Shown: positions 1 through 9,710 of the stretch, one piece after another
How positions within the stretch are numbered: position 1 is the stretch's first letter
Layout of the letters: each line of letters starts with the position of its first letter
Assembly: GCF_025628985.1 (NCBI RefSeq)
Contig: NZ_JAOTEM010000002.1
Coordinates: 778,678-842,677, forward strand
Direction: 5' to 3'
Source of the DNA: Chryseobacterium edaphi
GTDB taxonomy: Bacteria; Bacteroidota; Bacteroidia; Flavobacteriales; Weeksellaceae
Length of the DNA stretch: 64,000 nt
The notes under the pieces: model-generated
Database searches by the model: none
What the model was told of the DNA's origin: nothing
What the model saw: the letters and a program-made list of their open reading frames with translations, nothing else
Position numbers and translations under genes: made by a program

Positions 1-48
1 AATTTAATCAATTCAAACATTATTGATATTTTTGATTAAAATTAAAAT

Positions 49-882
49 ATGATAAAATTTATTTTGCTATTGTTTCCTTTTATCCTGACAGCGCAAACAC
101 ATCGTTTTATTTATCAGTTTCACTACAAATTAGATTCATTAGCAAAAGAATTTGCAAATGAAAATATGATTTTAGACATCAATCCGGACGATGTTAAATT
201 TTATCCTTATTCCTACGCTGAAACTGATTCTTTGAATATTATCCGTGGTCAGAAGAGAACAAGATGGGATGATCATCTTCCTGCGGTTATCAGAAAAAAA
301 GATTCTTTTGAAAATACTTCACTGATTTTGCTGAATGATTTTTTCTCTGTAAAATCAACAGATAAAATGAATTGGGAACTTATGGATGAAACAAAAGTTG
401 AAGGATCATATACTTTACAGAAAGCAATAACAACTTTTGGAGGAAGAAATTGGATCGCCTGGTTTTCTAAAGACGTTAATTTGAGTGAAGGACCATACAA
501 ATTTCGGGGACTTCCTGGATTGATTTTCGAGATAGAGGACGATCAGGAAAACTTTAAATTTAAACTGGTTAAAAGTATGAAGTTTCCTAAAACTTATGAA
601 GCGAAATTCCTTGACAGTTTTTTGGGACGGAAACCAATTCCTGTTACCGAGAAAGTCATTGCAAAAAAACAATTAGAACTTTACAATAATCCTCTGCAGG
701 ATATTGCAGAATCATTTAAATCAAATACCAATCCTGAAAATACATTTTATGTAATGGGAGTTCAGATCAAAAGTTTAGACCAGCTGAAAGGGATGTCCGA
801 CGAACGTAGAAGAATAATGTTAAGAGAAAACAATCCGATCGAATTGGATAAAGCAATAAAGTACCCCGAGATTAAAAAGTAA
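49..882 (+). CDS. GLPGLI family exported protein, copy 1
   Basis: The protein has 277 residues. It starts with a signal peptide ending near TAQ (residues 1-16) and carries the family signature RGLPGLIFEI at about 153-162. GLPGLI proteins are a Bacteroidota family of secreted or periplasmic proteins with no known activity. The mature N terminus reads THRFIYQF, and the same H-R-F-I-Y block begins both downstream paralogues, so this is the first of three tandem duplicates. A TATTTTTG box at 27-34 is a plausible -7 element, but its -33 partner would lie at or beyond the window edge. The ATG at 49 is the only start that gives a signal peptide. The family call is firm and the function is unknown. 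Confidence 0.9.
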   Translation: MIKFILLLFPFILTAQTHRFIYQFHYKLDSLAKEFANENMILDINPDDVKFYPYSYAETDSLNIIRGQKRTRWDDHLPAVIRKKDSFENTSLILLNDFFSVKSTDKMNWELMDETKVEGSYTLQKAITTFGGRNWIAWFSKDVNLSEGPYKFRGLPGLIFEIEDDQENFKFKLVKSMKFPKTYEAKFLDSFLGRKPIPVTEKVIAKKQLELYNNPLQDIAESFKSNTNPENTFYVMGVQIKSLDQLKGMSDERRRIMLRENNPIELDKAIKYPEIKK

Positions 883-931
883 TATTTTAATGAACTTAAA
901 TCTGTAATTTATATTTTAACACTATTATGTA

Positions 932-961
932 TTGCAAGGTTCTATTTATTTTATATCTTTG
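932..961 (+). promoter_or_regulatory. Bacteroidota-type promoter of GLPGLI copy 2
   Basis: TTG at 932-934, then 19 bases, then TATCTTTG at 954-961. This matches the Bacteroidota housekeeping consensus TTG-N17-21-TAnnTTTG. The transcript would start around 968, leaving a leader of only a few bases before the ATG at 976. Confidence 0.7.
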
Positions 962-975
962 TAAAAATTATTACA

Positions 976-1809
976 ATGAAAACAATAATACTTCTTGTCA
1001 TGATGTTTAGTCTGTCGTTATCTGCACAGACACATCGGTTTATTTATGAATATCAATTTAAGATGGATTCCACATCTGCAGAATCAAGAAAATCGAGTAT
1101 GGTTCTTGATGTGAATCCTAATGACGTTAAATTCTATAATTATGATTTTGTTGTCACGGATTCTACGAACAAAACAAAAGGTCAGAATAGTATTATTTGG
1201 GATGATACTCCTGCATTGACCAGAAAGAAAAATTCAAATATCAACTCAAACTATATTCATGTTCAGAATATGTTCATTGTTGATACCGAAGATCAAATTG
1301 ACTGGAAACTTTCGGAAGAAACTAAAAATTTGGGAGGCTACAAATTGCAGAAAGCTACTACAAAATTCGGAGGCAGAAACTGGACGGCTTGGTTTACAAA
1401 AGATATTGCACTAAGTGAAGGACCATACAAATTTAGAGGTTTACCGGGAATGATATTTGAAATTTCCGACGATAAGGATAATTTTAAATTTTCTTTAGTG
1501 AAAAGTTATAAACTTGCAAAAACCTATGACACAACCGGAATTATCGAAAACTTTGGAGGACAGAAACCTGTAAAAATTACTGAAGCAAAACTTAAGAAAC
1601 TTATGCTTGACAATTATAATGATCCTCTTCACGAATTTAAAGAGCATTATAAAAATAATACCGATCCAAGCGCAAGATTTATGGTTATGGGAATTGAGGT
1701 GAAAAGTCCTGAGCAAATAAAAGAATTGTCGGATATGATGCAAAACAACATAAGAAAAAGCAATAATCCGATCGAAGTTAATAAAGCAATTCATTATCCC
1801 AAAAAATAA
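976..1809 (+). CDS. GLPGLI family exported protein, copy 2
   Basis: Second member of the tandem GLPGLI trio, 277 residues. It has a signal peptide (MKTIILLVMMFSLSLSAQ) and the signature variant RGLPGMIFEI at about 155-164. It aligns throughout with copy 1: the DVNPNDVKFY block near residue 45, GGRNWTAWF before the signature, and the NPIEVNKAIHYP tail. It has its own promoter at 932-961 and a terminator just after the stop, so it can be expressed independently. The function is not known for any member. Confidence 0.9.
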   Translation: MKTIILLVMMFSLSLSAQTHRFIYEYQFKMDSTSAESRKSSMVLDVNPNDVKFYNYDFVVTDSTNKTKGQNSIIWDDTPALTRKKNSNINSNYIHVQNMFIVDTEDQIDWKLSEETKNLGGYKLQKATTKFGGRNWTAWFTKDIALSEGPYKFRGLPGMIFEISDDKDNFKFSLVKSYKLAKTYDTTGIIENFGGQKPVKITEAKLKKLMLDNYNDPLHEFKEHYKNNTDPSARFMVMGIEVKSPEQIKELSDMMQNNIRKSNNPIEVNKAIHYPKK

Positions 1810-1814
1810 AACGT

Positions 1815-1845
1815 AAAATCCTTTTTCACAAGAAAAGGATTTTTT
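1815..1845 (+). terminator. Intrinsic terminator after GLPGLI copy 2
   Basis: An 11-bp perfect stem, AAAATCCTTTT (1815-1825) and AAAAGGATTTT (1833-1843), with a 7-base loop and a T run. It sits only about 22 bases before the ATG of copy 3, so copy 3 depends on read-through or on a promoter inside this short gap. Confidence 0.8.
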
Positions 1846-1866
1846 ATATTTAGTTTTTTGAAGAGT

Positions 1867-2691
1867 ATGAAAATATTATTGCTATTGTTTTTAGGGTTTG
1901 CGAATTTTTTATTTTCACAAAATCATCGTTTTATTTATGAAGTAGATTTTAAAAGGGATTCTACAGAAAACAATTTGACAAAAGAATTTTATCATCTTGA
2001 TATTTTTTCTGATGATATTACATATTACGGAAGATCATATTACGAAGGAGATTCTCTTATCAAAAACAATATTGGTTTTTCAACAGATAATTTTCCTAAA
2101 CTTACCGATGTTATTGTCCGGAAGGCAAATGATGAATACGATCACTACGAATGGCTCGAATATGATATCCTGAAAACTTCTGAAAAAGTTGCGCAAAAAT
2201 GGGTTTTAACGAATGAGAAGAAAACGATTCAAAATCATATGGTGCAAAAAGCAGAAACAAATTGGGGAGGTAGAAAATGGACGGCGTGGTTTTCTCTGGA
2301 AATTCCTTTTCAATATGGGCCTTACACATTTCATGGCTTGCCGGGATTAATTATGGAAATTTCAGATTCTAAAAATAATTTTTCATTCAAATTAATAAAG
2401 TCAGAAAAGTTAAACGAAACTCAAAAAGTCGCTTTGGATCACATCTATAAAATTGGAGTTCCTGTCAACCGGGAAAAATATGTGAAAGCAAAACTTACAT
2501 TTTATAATGATCCTTTAAGTTTTGTGAAAAATGGTGAAATTGAACTGGCAGATGACAAATGGGCGATTTTACAGGATGGAACAAAGTTGACGCAAAAGAA
2601 TTTTCGCGAAGTGAGGCAAAGACAGCAGAATAATATGAGAAAGTATAATAATCCTGTGGAATTGAATAAACTTGTTGCTTATCCTAAATAA
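1867..2691 (+). CDS. GLPGLI family exported protein, copy 3
   Basis: Third tandem GLPGLI paralogue and the most diverged. The signature is HGLPGLIMEI and it is preceded by GGRKWTAWF. I chose the ATG at 1867 (274 residues) over an upstream in-frame TTG at 1858, because the ATG directly begins a clean signal peptide (MKILLLLFLGFANFLFSQ). The mature start NHRFIYEVDF and the tail NNPVELNKLVAYP match the other two copies. No convincing TAnnTTTG promoter lies between the preceding terminator and this gene. Confidence 0.88.
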   Translation: MKILLLLFLGFANFLFSQNHRFIYEVDFKRDSTENNLTKEFYHLDIFSDDITYYGRSYYEGDSLIKNNIGFSTDNFPKLTDVIVRKANDEYDHYEWLEYDILKTSEKVAQKWVLTNEKKTIQNHMVQKAETNWGGRKWTAWFSLEIPFQYGPYTFHGLPGLIMEISDSKNNFSFKLIKSEKLNETQKVALDHIYKIGVPVNREKYVKAKLTFYNDPLSFVKNGEIELADDKWAILQDGTKLTQKNFREVRQRQQNNMRKYNNPVELNKLVAYPK

Positions 2692-2756
2692 ATAACTTAA
2701 ATGCTTCGTCAACTGTGCGGAGTTTTTGTTTATATTTAAGGATAAAATTAATCGTA

Positions 2757-3257
2757 ATGTCAAAATCAGATAAAAGTATTTTTGAGAAATTTTCAAATTG
2801 GGCAACAAAATTTACCGGCAGTTCTTATGCTTTCATTGGCGCAGTTGCCATTGTTGTAATTTGGGCTGTTTCGGGTCCCATTTTCAAATATTCAGAAACA
2901 TGGCAATTGGTCATCAACACAGGAACTACTATCATTACTTTTCTTATGGTTTTCCTGATTCAGAAATCTCAGAATAAAGACTCAAAAGCCATTCAGATCA
3001 AATTAAATGAATTGATTGCAGCCAACGAAAAAGCCAGTAACCGAATGGTTGATATTGAAGATCTTACCGAAAAGGAACTCGACCAAATTCACTGTTATTA
3101 TGAAAAGTTGGCAGATTTTGCTGAAGAAGATGAAGATATTCATGCTTCGCATTCGATCGATGCTGCGAAAAGAAATCAAAATTATAAACATGCATCTTTT
3201 AAAAAGAAACACGAAGAGTGGCTTTTAAAACAGGAACAAAAAAAGGAATCGATGTGA
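2757..3257 (+). CDS. Low affinity iron permease family membrane protein
   Basis: 166 residues from the ATG at 2757; an upstream in-frame start at 2715 would add a tail that fits nothing. Two membrane segments at about 24-44 and 54-72 are separated by a short loop (SGPIFKYSETWQ). They are followed by a cytoplasmic helical region with KSQNKDSKAIQIKLNELI and an acidic stretch. This arrangement matches the low affinity iron permease (Fet4-like) family of small bacterial proteins. Iron transport is inferred from the family name and has not been shown for these short bacterial members. A hairpin overlaps the stop codon. Confidence 0.8.
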   Translation: MSKSDKSIFEKFSNWATKFTGSSYAFIGAVAIVVIWAVSGPIFKYSETWQLVINTGTTIITFLMVFLIQKSQNKDSKAIQIKLNELIAANEKASNRMVDIEDLTEKELDQIHCYYEKLADFAEEDEDIHASHSIDAAKRNQNYKHASFKKKHEEWLLKQEQKKESM

Positions 3258-3270
3258 TTCCTTTCTTTGT
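3242..3270 (+). terminator. Terminator hairpin overlapping the stop codon
   Basis: AAAGGAATC (3242-3250) pairs perfectly with GATTCCTTT (3256-3264) around a 5-base loop. The TGA stop of the permease gene (3255-3257) lies at the loop/stem edge. The downstream CTTTGT is only weakly T-rich. Confidence 0.55.
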
Positions 3271-3290
3271 ATTTAAATGTATCTTAATAA

Positions 3291-5993
3291 TTATCTCTTC
3301 ATAAAATAATCAAAATAACTACAACTTCCCAAAAGTGTTCTTGCCGTTTCGGTATCAGAATATTGAGATTTAAGTTGTGCAAAATAGGTTCTGTACTTTT
3401 GATTTTTCAAGTCATTCATTTGCTTTTGGTAAGCATCATTTTTCTCAGACCATTTCGGATCAGCATAATCAATATTTGCCTGATTTTTGGCTTCATACTG
3501 ATAATATTTTCCCTGTTCGGCACTTGCCATCTGGAAAAGCAGTCTTGCTTTCTGTTCTTTATTATTTGAAACGCTTAATGCTTTCTTATAGTAATTTAAT
3601 GCTAAATCGAAATTATCTGGTTCGACATAAGTGGTTGAAGTGAAATTTTTATAATAATATTGATAAGGGCTTTTCTTGTCGGTGCTCCAGAAATCGTATT
3701 TTCCGCCATTGCTGTTGTCGACATCCATTACAAAAACTTCACGGTAATATCCTAAAACAGAAGTGTTATACAATAGATTTCCGATCAGTTGATTAGCTTC
3801 AGCTGCTTTTTGATCTTTACCGTTTCCTATTTTTTTAAGCTGAATCAAAGCTTCAGATAGTTCAAGTTTATTCATAACCGGTTTAATGAAAGTAAATGCA
3901 GAATAATTTTCTGTTGACATACTTTCTGAATCCGAACTTTGAAAACTTTCCCAGACATTATGACCAAATATCAGATTAGGAATATTTTTGAAACCATCAT
4001 AGTTTGTTCCGTCATAAACCAATTTCTCATATTTATCAGTTTTAGGGTTGTATGTTTCATAGTTTTCTCTCGGGATTCCGGCGAAACTCTGTGCTTTCTG
4101 ATAATAAGATTTAGCCTTATCAAAATCTGCCAATCTCATCGCTCTGTCACCATAGATCAGATTGAAAAAGGCATCGATGTTGCCAACATCATCCATGTTT
4201 TTGGCGATGATCTGTTGCTCAAATTGGGTCTTATCAGCTTTTCTGTAAAAATCTTCTACACTTTTTACCAACGTAGAATTCGGATTGTACTGAAGATCCG
4301 ACAATTTATTATTCATCAGGAAAGATTTTCCGTCTTCACCCTGAAGAAAATAACGATTTGCCAAAACATCTTTCAGGAAAGAATCTGTTGAAGGAGGTGA
4401 ACCGTAGTAATCGTAACCTTCTTCATTTGTGCTGTCTTTCTCAATTTTCTTTTCAGCAAAATATTCGGCGTAATCTTTCATCAAATGATCTTCATATTCG
4501 GCAGTAATTTTTGGCTGCGAAACGATATCATTTAACACTTTCATTCTCTTGATCTCTTCAAGATATTCAGGATTGCTGGTTTTTATTTCATCTAAAATTT
4601 CCGTGCTTGCTTTGTAATCTTTCTTTAAAAATTTAAGATAAGCATCTGCAATCTGCCAATATTCATCATTTGATTTTTCCTTCGTTTTATCAGTAAATTT
4701 TTCTAACTCATCCAAAAAATCTTTTTGCTTTTCGTCATAATAATAACTTTCGTTTTTTGTATAAAAAGGAATTCTGTTAGGATTTTCCAGCAACTCATCA
4801 TCGCTTTGATCATTTTTTGTTCCGTCTTTTGTTTTATCAGATTTTGAACTAAACAGATTTTTGAAAAATAATACAATCTTTTGCCAAAAGCTTAATTCCT
4901 TTGGTTTTGCCTCTTTTGTTTCAGTAACTGTTGCAGATGTTTTTACATCTGTGGTTGTGGCAGATTTTTCAGATTCGTAATAGTATGTCGGAAGATAACT
5001 TCTTTCCAATTCATTAATGCTTCTTGCCGCCATTACTTTGAGAATTTCCGAGTTGGGATCGATGTCGTACATTTTTTCCATCATCGGAATCGGATTGGTA
5101 AAATCTTCGTAGCCTAAAAGAAAATAAGCCATGTTTTTCTCATCATTGTTTCCTGCTCTTTTCAGAATATTATTAAATGAAGCAGTGTCGGAAAGTTTCA
5201 TTGAAACAAAAGCGCCCTCTTTTCTGCTCTTACTGTTTTTGAAAACCTGAAAGAAATTCCAGTTGGCATCGCTTCCCATTTGCAACCCTCGTTGTGCTCC
5301 GGCTAATTGATCGAGTGCCATGTAATACACAGCACCACGTAGCGAAACTGGCTGTACATATAATTTGAAAGCCTGAAGCGCAGCGTCAAAATTTCTTGTG
5401 TAATGGTTGAAACGCACAAGCTGAAAACCATATCGTTGTTTGATTTCCGGATTCCTTGCAGCATTGTATAAAGAAGTCAGTGCAGAAACTGTTTTTGCGT
5501 AATCTAAGTTGGTCGCGTTTTTATCGCTTTCATTTTCTCTGTAATAGAAAGAATCTGCCGTTTCTACGTAATTGATCTTCATGTAAGGCTCAAGATATTT
5601 TGCCTCGATGAGATAATCGATTCCTTCACGATATTTCTGATAAGATCCCGCACCTAGTTTTTTAAGTATAGTATCAGTGCTGTTTCCTTTTTTTAAATCA
5701 TTCAGATCATTCATCGAAAGTTTATTAACCAAAAAATCTGTCTCGGAATAGCTTAACTGATTATTAAAAAATTTTCTCCATGATTCTGTATTTTCATCAG
5801 GAATCTGTGATCTTTTGAAATCAGTGTAAAATCTTGAGGAATAGTTGTGAAGAAAAGGCAGGTAAGATTTGTCTTTGATAATACTTTGTGTGAAGAGATT
5901 AAAGTAATCATAATCAGGATCTGCCCAAGCGCAGGCTTCAGATTTTGTGTAGAAAAGTGAAACTACAGCTAATGATAGAATGTACTTTTTCAT
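3291..5993 (-). CDS. Large exported TPR-like protein of unknown function
   Basis: 900 residues with an N-terminal signal peptide (MKKYILSLAVVSLFYTKSEA) followed by CAWADPDYDYFNLF. The body is helical, with repeated A/Y-rich segments such as FDKAKSYYQKAQSFAGIP and FDLALNYYKKALSVS that look like TPR units. It includes a low-complexity K/T/D-rich stretch around residues 340-400. A hydrophobic KIVLFFKNLF segment inside that stretch is more likely a linker than a membrane anchor. It is the second gene of a minus-strand pair, 51 bases after the lipoprotein gene upstream. I do not recognise a function. It resembles large exported hypothetical proteins common in Flavobacteriia. Confidence 0.8.
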   Translation of the reverse strand: MKKYILSLAVVSLFYTKSEACAWADPDYDYFNLFTQSIIKDKSYLPFLHNYSSRFYTDFKRSQIPDENTESWRKFFNNQLSYSETDFLVNKLSMNDLNDLKKGNSTDTILKKLGAGSYQKYREGIDYLIEAKYLEPYMKINYVETADSFYYRENESDKNATNLDYAKTVSALTSLYNAARNPEIKQRYGFQLVRFNHYTRNFDAALQAFKLYVQPVSLRGAVYYMALDQLAGAQRGLQMGSDANWNFFQVFKNSKSRKEGAFVSMKLSDTASFNNILKRAGNNDEKNMAYFLLGYEDFTNPIPMMEKMYDIDPNSEILKVMAARSINELERSYLPTYYYESEKSATTTDVKTSATVTETKEAKPKELSFWQKIVLFFKNLFSSKSDKTKDGTKNDQSDDELLENPNRIPFYTKNESYYYDEKQKDFLDELEKFTDKTKEKSNDEYWQIADAYLKFLKKDYKASTEILDEIKTSNPEYLEEIKRMKVLNDIVSQPKITAEYEDHLMKDYAEYFAEKKIEKDSTNEEGYDYYGSPPSTDSFLKDVLANRYFLQGEDGKSFLMNNKLSDLQYNPNSTLVKSVEDFYRKADKTQFEQQIIAKNMDDVGNIDAFFNLIYGDRAMRLADFDKAKSYYQKAQSFAGIPRENYETYNPKTDKYEKLVYDGTNYDGFKNIPNLIFGHNVWESFQSSDSESMSTENYSAFTFIKPVMNKLELSEALIQLKKIGNGKDQKAAEANQLIGNLLYNTSVLGYYREVFVMDVDNSNGGKYDFWSTDKKSPYQYYYKNFTSTTYVEPDNFDLALNYYKKALSVSNNKEQKARLLFQMASAEQGKYYQYEAKNQANIDYADPKWSEKNDAYQKQMNDLKNQKYRTYFAQLKSQYSDTETARTLLGSCSYFDYFMKR

Positions 5994-6044
5994 ATTTATA
6001 TTTGGTGTTTTATTTAAAATGATGTTTTTCTTAAATCAATATTT

Positions 6045-7016
6045 CTAAAAATTTCGACCTTCTACAAATTTACTATCTAATTGATAATATATAATGTTGT
6101 AGGCGCTTATTTTTTTATCTAAAAACTGTACCACTTCTTTGATCTGTTCATCAGAGATTTCCTCAATTTTTATTTTAAAACCTTTATTCAGGAAACTTCC
6201 AAAATAGAAACCGTCCTTTAGAATTTCAATTTCATTTTCCGATATTTTTTTAAAATTTTCGTTTTCCAGATCTTGTTTCGACAAAGCATTGATCAATTTA
6301 TGTTTTCCCAGATGATTGGTCACAATTCCCCACGAATAAATAGGGAGAGCAACTTCTATATTTTTAAAAGGATAATCTTCCAGTTTTGAGAGATAACTTT
6401 TTAGAATATTAATATCTAAAATTGAATTTTTATCTGAATTTTCCAAAGGCGAAGAAGTAGAGTAGCACATCAGATAGACTTTTTTCACAGGGGGAATTCC
6501 CATCAGGTTTTTATCTTTCACCTGATGAAGACGAAGAGTGCAGGTGATTTCTTTTCCTGAAATTTTTTTTAACTCATTTAAAAATTTAAAATAATCATCT
6601 TTGGTTCCGGCAGTCCAGTCACAGTCGATTTGGATTTCATTGCTTGAGGAGAGTTGATAATCGTTTACTTTTTTCTGAATTAATTGATAAATACTTTCTG
6701 CAAGAAAAGTAATCTCTTCACCTTTAATCTGATAGAATGTCCGGTTTGTGATAAAAACTGTAGGTATGATTTCTTTTTCTGTACTAAAGCTTTTGGCTTT
6801 AGTGATGACAGCGACCGGCTCAAACTTTCCATTAATCTTATCAACATCGAAGAATCTGGTGCATAAAAAATGAGTGGTAGATTCTGCTAATGCTTTTTTT
6901 TCAGATTGATTTAAAGCAAGATTCGTTTTCCAGTAATAATAGGTATAAGGATGAATCTTTTTTTCGCTGCAAGAAGCAACGAAGAGAAACGCAAAAAATA
7001 GTTGAAGAAATTTCAT
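6045..7016 (-). CDS. Lipoprotein of unknown function, possibly TIM-barrel-like
   Basis: 323 residues with a lipoprotein signal peptide: MKFLQLFFAFLFVASC, with the lipobox Cys at 16. Alternating segments such as IQIDCDWTAGTKDDYFKFL, ITCTLRLHQVKD, VYLMCYST and IEVALPIYSWG look like strands and loops of a (beta/alpha) barrel. They recall glycoside-hydrolase-like lipoproteins, but I cannot identify catalytic residues and make no enzymatic claim. It is transcribed leftward and probably together with the 900-residue gene that follows. Confidence 0.75.
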   Translation of the reverse strand: MKFLQLFFAFLFVASCSEKKIHPYTYYYWKTNLALNQSEKKALAESTTHFLCTRFFDVDKINGKFEPVAVITKAKSFSTEKEIIPTVFITNRTFYQIKGEEITFLAESIYQLIQKKVNDYQLSSSNEIQIDCDWTAGTKDDYFKFLNELKKISGKEITCTLRLHQVKDKNLMGIPPVKKVYLMCYSTSSPLENSDKNSILDINILKSYLSKLEDYPFKNIEVALPIYSWGIVTNHLGKHKLINALSKQDLENENFKKISENEIEILKDGFYFGSFLNKGFKIKIEEISDEQIKEVVQFLDKKISAYNIIYYQLDSKFVEGRNF

Positions 7017-7323
7017 TTTATAGAAATTGTAAAAATAAAATGATTTCAGGTAAGAACATCTGAATGCTGAAAATATCTATCATATACTTTTTTCTCAAAA
7101 TTAAAGATTTATTTGAAAGAATTTCGTTTCAAAAGTCATGCAAATCTCTAAATCATTAAAAATCAAAATATTTTGCAATATATATTTGTCAAATTAAATT
7201 TTATTCATACATTTGCACACTCATTTTAGGGGAGGAATATGCCCAATTCAAACTTGGTAATTATTTGAGAACTCGAAAAATGAACGTGAATACAAGGAAA
7301 TTTTATAACATATTATATAAATA
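7017..7323. other. Divergent intergenic region with r-protein leader
   Basis: These 307 bases separate the leftward lipoprotein gene from rplC. No gene fits and rpsJ is not here. The right third holds the rplC promoter and a roughly 100-base leader containing GGGGAGGAA and a small CCAA/TTGG hairpin near 7232-7247. I see no clear TAnnTTTG box for the leftward gene. Confidence 0.6.
7186..7215 (+). promoter_or_regulatory. Promoter of the rplC-led ribosomal operon
   Basis: TTG at 7186-7188, exactly 19 bases, then TACATTTG at 7208-7215, followed by CACAC. This is a near-ideal Bacteroidota promoter. Transcription would begin near 7222, giving a leader of about 100 nt before rplC. Confidence 0.8.
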
Positions 7324-7950
7324 ATGTCAGGTATTATTGGAAAAAAAATCGGGATGACTTCTCTGTTTGACGAAAACGGCAAAAATATGCCGTGTACCGT
7401 TATTCAGGCTGGTCCTTGCTCGGTTTTACAGGTCAGAACCATTGAAAAGGACGGATACAAATCTGTTCAGTTAGGTTTCGATGACAAGAGTGAAAAGAAC
7501 GTTGGTAAAGCGTTAGCTGGCCATTTTAAAAAGGCTGGTTCTGCTCCTAAAGCTAAGTTGGTAGAATTCTACAGAGAATTCGTAGATACGGTAAGCGTAG
7601 GAGATGAAGTAAAAGTAGACCTATTTGCTGAGGGTGAATATGTAGACGTTACAGGAACTTCAAAAGGTAAAGGTTTCCAGGGTGTTGTTAAAAGACATGG
7701 CTTTGGAGGTGTAATGCAAGCTACTCACGGTCAGCACAACAGATTAAGAGCTCCAGGTTCAATCGGTGCGGGATCAGATCCTTCTAGAGTATTCAAGGGG
7801 ATGAGAATGGCAGGTAGAATGGGAGGTAAGCAGGTAACTGTACAAAACCTTCAAGTATTAAAAGTGGATCAAGAACAAAATCTTTTAGTAGTAAAAGGTG
7901 CTGTTCCGGGAGCTAAAAATTCTTATGTAATTATCAGAAAATGGAACTAG
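7324..7950 (+). CDS. rplC: 50S ribosomal protein L3
   Basis: 208 residues, full length for bacterial L3. It binds 23S rRNA early in 50S assembly. Its central extension reaches toward the peptidyl transferase centre; here that is the conserved block MQATHGQHN near residues 137-145, followed by [15 protein letters not shown]. The glutamine in that block is the residue methylated by PrmB in other bacteria. It is the first gene of the superoperon in this genome, directly behind a strong promoter and without rpsJ. It overlaps rplD by 10 bases. Confidence 0.98.
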   Translation: MSGIIGKKIGMTSLFDENGKNMPCTVIQAGPCSVLQVRTIEKDGYKSVQLGFDDKSEKNVGKALAGHFKKAGSAPKAKLVEFYREFVDTVSVGDEVKVDLFAEGEYVDVTGTSKGKGFQGVVKRHGFGGVMQATHGQHNRLRAPGSIGAGSDPSRVFKGMRMAGRMGGKQVTVQNLQVLKVDQEQNLLVVKGAVPGAKNSYVIIRKWN

Positions 7951-8570
7951 TAGTATTAAATACATCAGGAAAAGAAACCGGAAAAAAAGTAACTCTAGAC
8001 GAAACAGTATTCGGAATTGAGCCAAATAAGCACGCGGTTTACTTAGAAGTAAAACAATATCTTGCTGCACAGCGTCAAGGTACTCATAAATCAAAAGAAA
8101 GAAGCGAAATTACTGCTTCTACTAAGAAACTTAAGAAGCAAAAAGGATCTGGTTCTGCTAGATACGGTGATATTAAATCTCCTACTTTCAGAGGTGGAGG
8201 TAGAGTATTCGGTCCTAAGCCAAGAGACTACAGATTCAAATTGAACAAAGCTCTTAAGAGATTAGCTAAAAAATCTGTTCTTTCTCAGAAAATGAGAGAC
8301 AACAGCATCAGAATTGTTGAAGGATTGAGCATTGCTGCTCCTAAAACTAAAGATTTCATCACTATCTTGAATGCATTAGCATTAAACGATACGAAATCTT
8401 TATTCATTCTTCCTGATACAAACAAGAATGTGTATTTATCTTCAAGAAACTTACCTAAGACTAAGGTTATGAAATTCAACGAAATTTCTTCTTATGACCT
8501 AATTAATGCAGGTGAGATCGTTTTCTTAGAAGGTGCAGTTGAAAAATTCCAGGAAAATTTAAAGAAATAA
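7941..8570 (+). CDS. rplD: 50S ribosomal protein L4
   Basis: 209 residues, usual length. It has the L4 fold and the basic loop ([18 protein letters not shown], about residues 70-88) that lines the nascent peptide tunnel. L4 controls the S10 operon in Escherichia coli; whether it does so here is not visible. The start overlaps the end of rplC, so the two are probably translationally coupled. Confidence 0.98.
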   Translation: MELVVLNTSGKETGKKVTLDETVFGIEPNKHAVYLEVKQYLAAQRQGTHKSKERSEITASTKKLKKQKGSGSARYGDIKSPTFRGGGRVFGPKPRDYRFKLNKALKRLAKKSVLSQKMRDNSIRIVEGLSIAAPKTKDFITILNALALNDTKSLFILPDTNKNVYLSSRNLPKTKVMKFNEISSYDLINAGEIVFLEGAVEKFQENLKK

Positions 8571-8573
8571 ATC

Positions 8574-8864
8574 ATGTCACTTATTATTAAACCAGTTATT
8601 TCAGAAAAAGCAAACTATCTTACAGATTTAAGAGGTGCTTATTCTTTCTTAGTACAACCTAAGGCGAATAAAATCCAGATTAAAAATGCAATTGAGCAAG
8701 CTTATGGTGTAAAAGTAGCAGACGTTAGAACCATGATTTATGCTCCTAAAGTTTCTTCGAAATACACGAAAAAAGGTCTTCAAGTAGGAAAGACAAACAA
8801 ATTGAAAAAGGCGATTATCACTCTTGCTGAAGGAGAAGTAATCGACATTTTTGCTGTAAATTAA
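8574..8864 (+). CDS. rplW: 50S ribosomal protein L23
   Basis: 96 residues, normal size for L23, which sits at the tunnel exit and docks trigger factor and SRP. The opening IIKPVISEKA and the motif QIKNAIEQAYGVKVADV are diagnostic of the family. It lies three bases after rplD in the standard order L3-L4-L23-L2. Confidence 0.98.
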   Translation: MSLIIKPVISEKANYLTDLRGAYSFLVQPKANKIQIKNAIEQAYGVKVADVRTMIYAPKVSSKYTKKGLQVGKTNKLKKAIITLAEGEVIDIFAVN

Positions 8865-8886
8865 TTATTAATTATAAATAATAGTA

Positions 8887-9708
8887 ATGTCTGTTAGAAA
8901 ATTAAAACCTATCACCCCAGGACAGAGATTCAGAATTGTAAACAATTTTGAGGAAATTACTACCAACAAACCAGAGAAATCTCTAACAGTTGGTATTAGT
9001 AAGTCAGGTGGACGTAACCAAACTGGTAAAATGACCATGCGTTACACCGGAGGTGGACACAAAAAGAAATACAGAATTATCGACTTCAAAAGAAACAAAC
9101 ATGATGTTGAAGCAACGGTAAAAACTGTAGAGTACGATCCAAACAGAACTGCTTTCATCGCTTTGGTGGAGTATGCAGACGGAGAGAAGAGATATATCAT
9201 CGCTCCAAATGGGATCAAAGTTGACCAAAAAATCATTTCTGGTGAAAGCGTAGAGCCTAATGTAGGTAACGCAATGAAACTGAAAAACATTCCTTTGGGA
9301 ACTGTGATTTCTTGTATCGAAATGAAGCCAGGTCAAGGTGCAATCTTAGCAAGAAGTGCTGGTTCATCAGCTCAATTGACTTCAAGAGACGGAAAATATG
9401 CAATCATCAAATTGCCTTCAGGAGAATCTAGAATGATCCTTACTGAGTGTTATGCAATGATTGGATCTGTTTCTAACTCTGATCATCAGTTAACTGTATC
9501 AGGTAAGGCTGGTAGAAGCAGATGGTTGGGTAGAAGACCAAGAACAAGACCAGTAGTAATGAATCCTGTAGATCACCCAATGGGAGGTGGTGAAGGTCGT
9601 TCATCTGGAGGCCACCCAAGATCTAGAAACGGTATGCCAGCTAAAGGTTACAAAACCAGAAAGAAAAACAAAGCGTCTAACCGTCATATCATATCTAAAC
9701 GTAAATAA
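8887..9708 (+). CDS. rplB: 50S ribosomal protein L2
   Basis: 273 residues, full length. L2 is needed for subunit association and peptidyl transferase activity. The C-terminal block [13 protein letters not shown] (near 220) includes the conserved histidine close to the peptidyl transferase centre, followed by the glycine/arginine-rich tail ending in SKRK. Confidence 0.98.
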   Translation: MSVRKLKPITPGQRFRIVNNFEEITTNKPEKSLTVGISKSGGRNQTGKMTMRYTGGGHKKKYRIIDFKRNKHDVEATVKTVEYDPNRTAFIALVEYADGEKRYIIAPNGIKVDQKIISGESVEPNVGNAMKLKNIPLGTVISCIEMKPGQGAILARSAGSSAQLTSRDGKYAIIKLPSGESRMILTECYAMIGSVSNSDHQLTVSGKAGRSRWLGRRPRTRPVVMNPVDHPMGGGEGRSSGGHPRSRNGMPAKGYKTRKKNKASNRHIISKRK

Positions 9709-9710
9709 TT

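Noticed and set aside
3939..4391. 150-codon plus-strand frame inside the 900-residue minus-strand gene
   Set aside because: It is an antisense shadow of a well-formed coding region with a signal peptide and consistent codon use.
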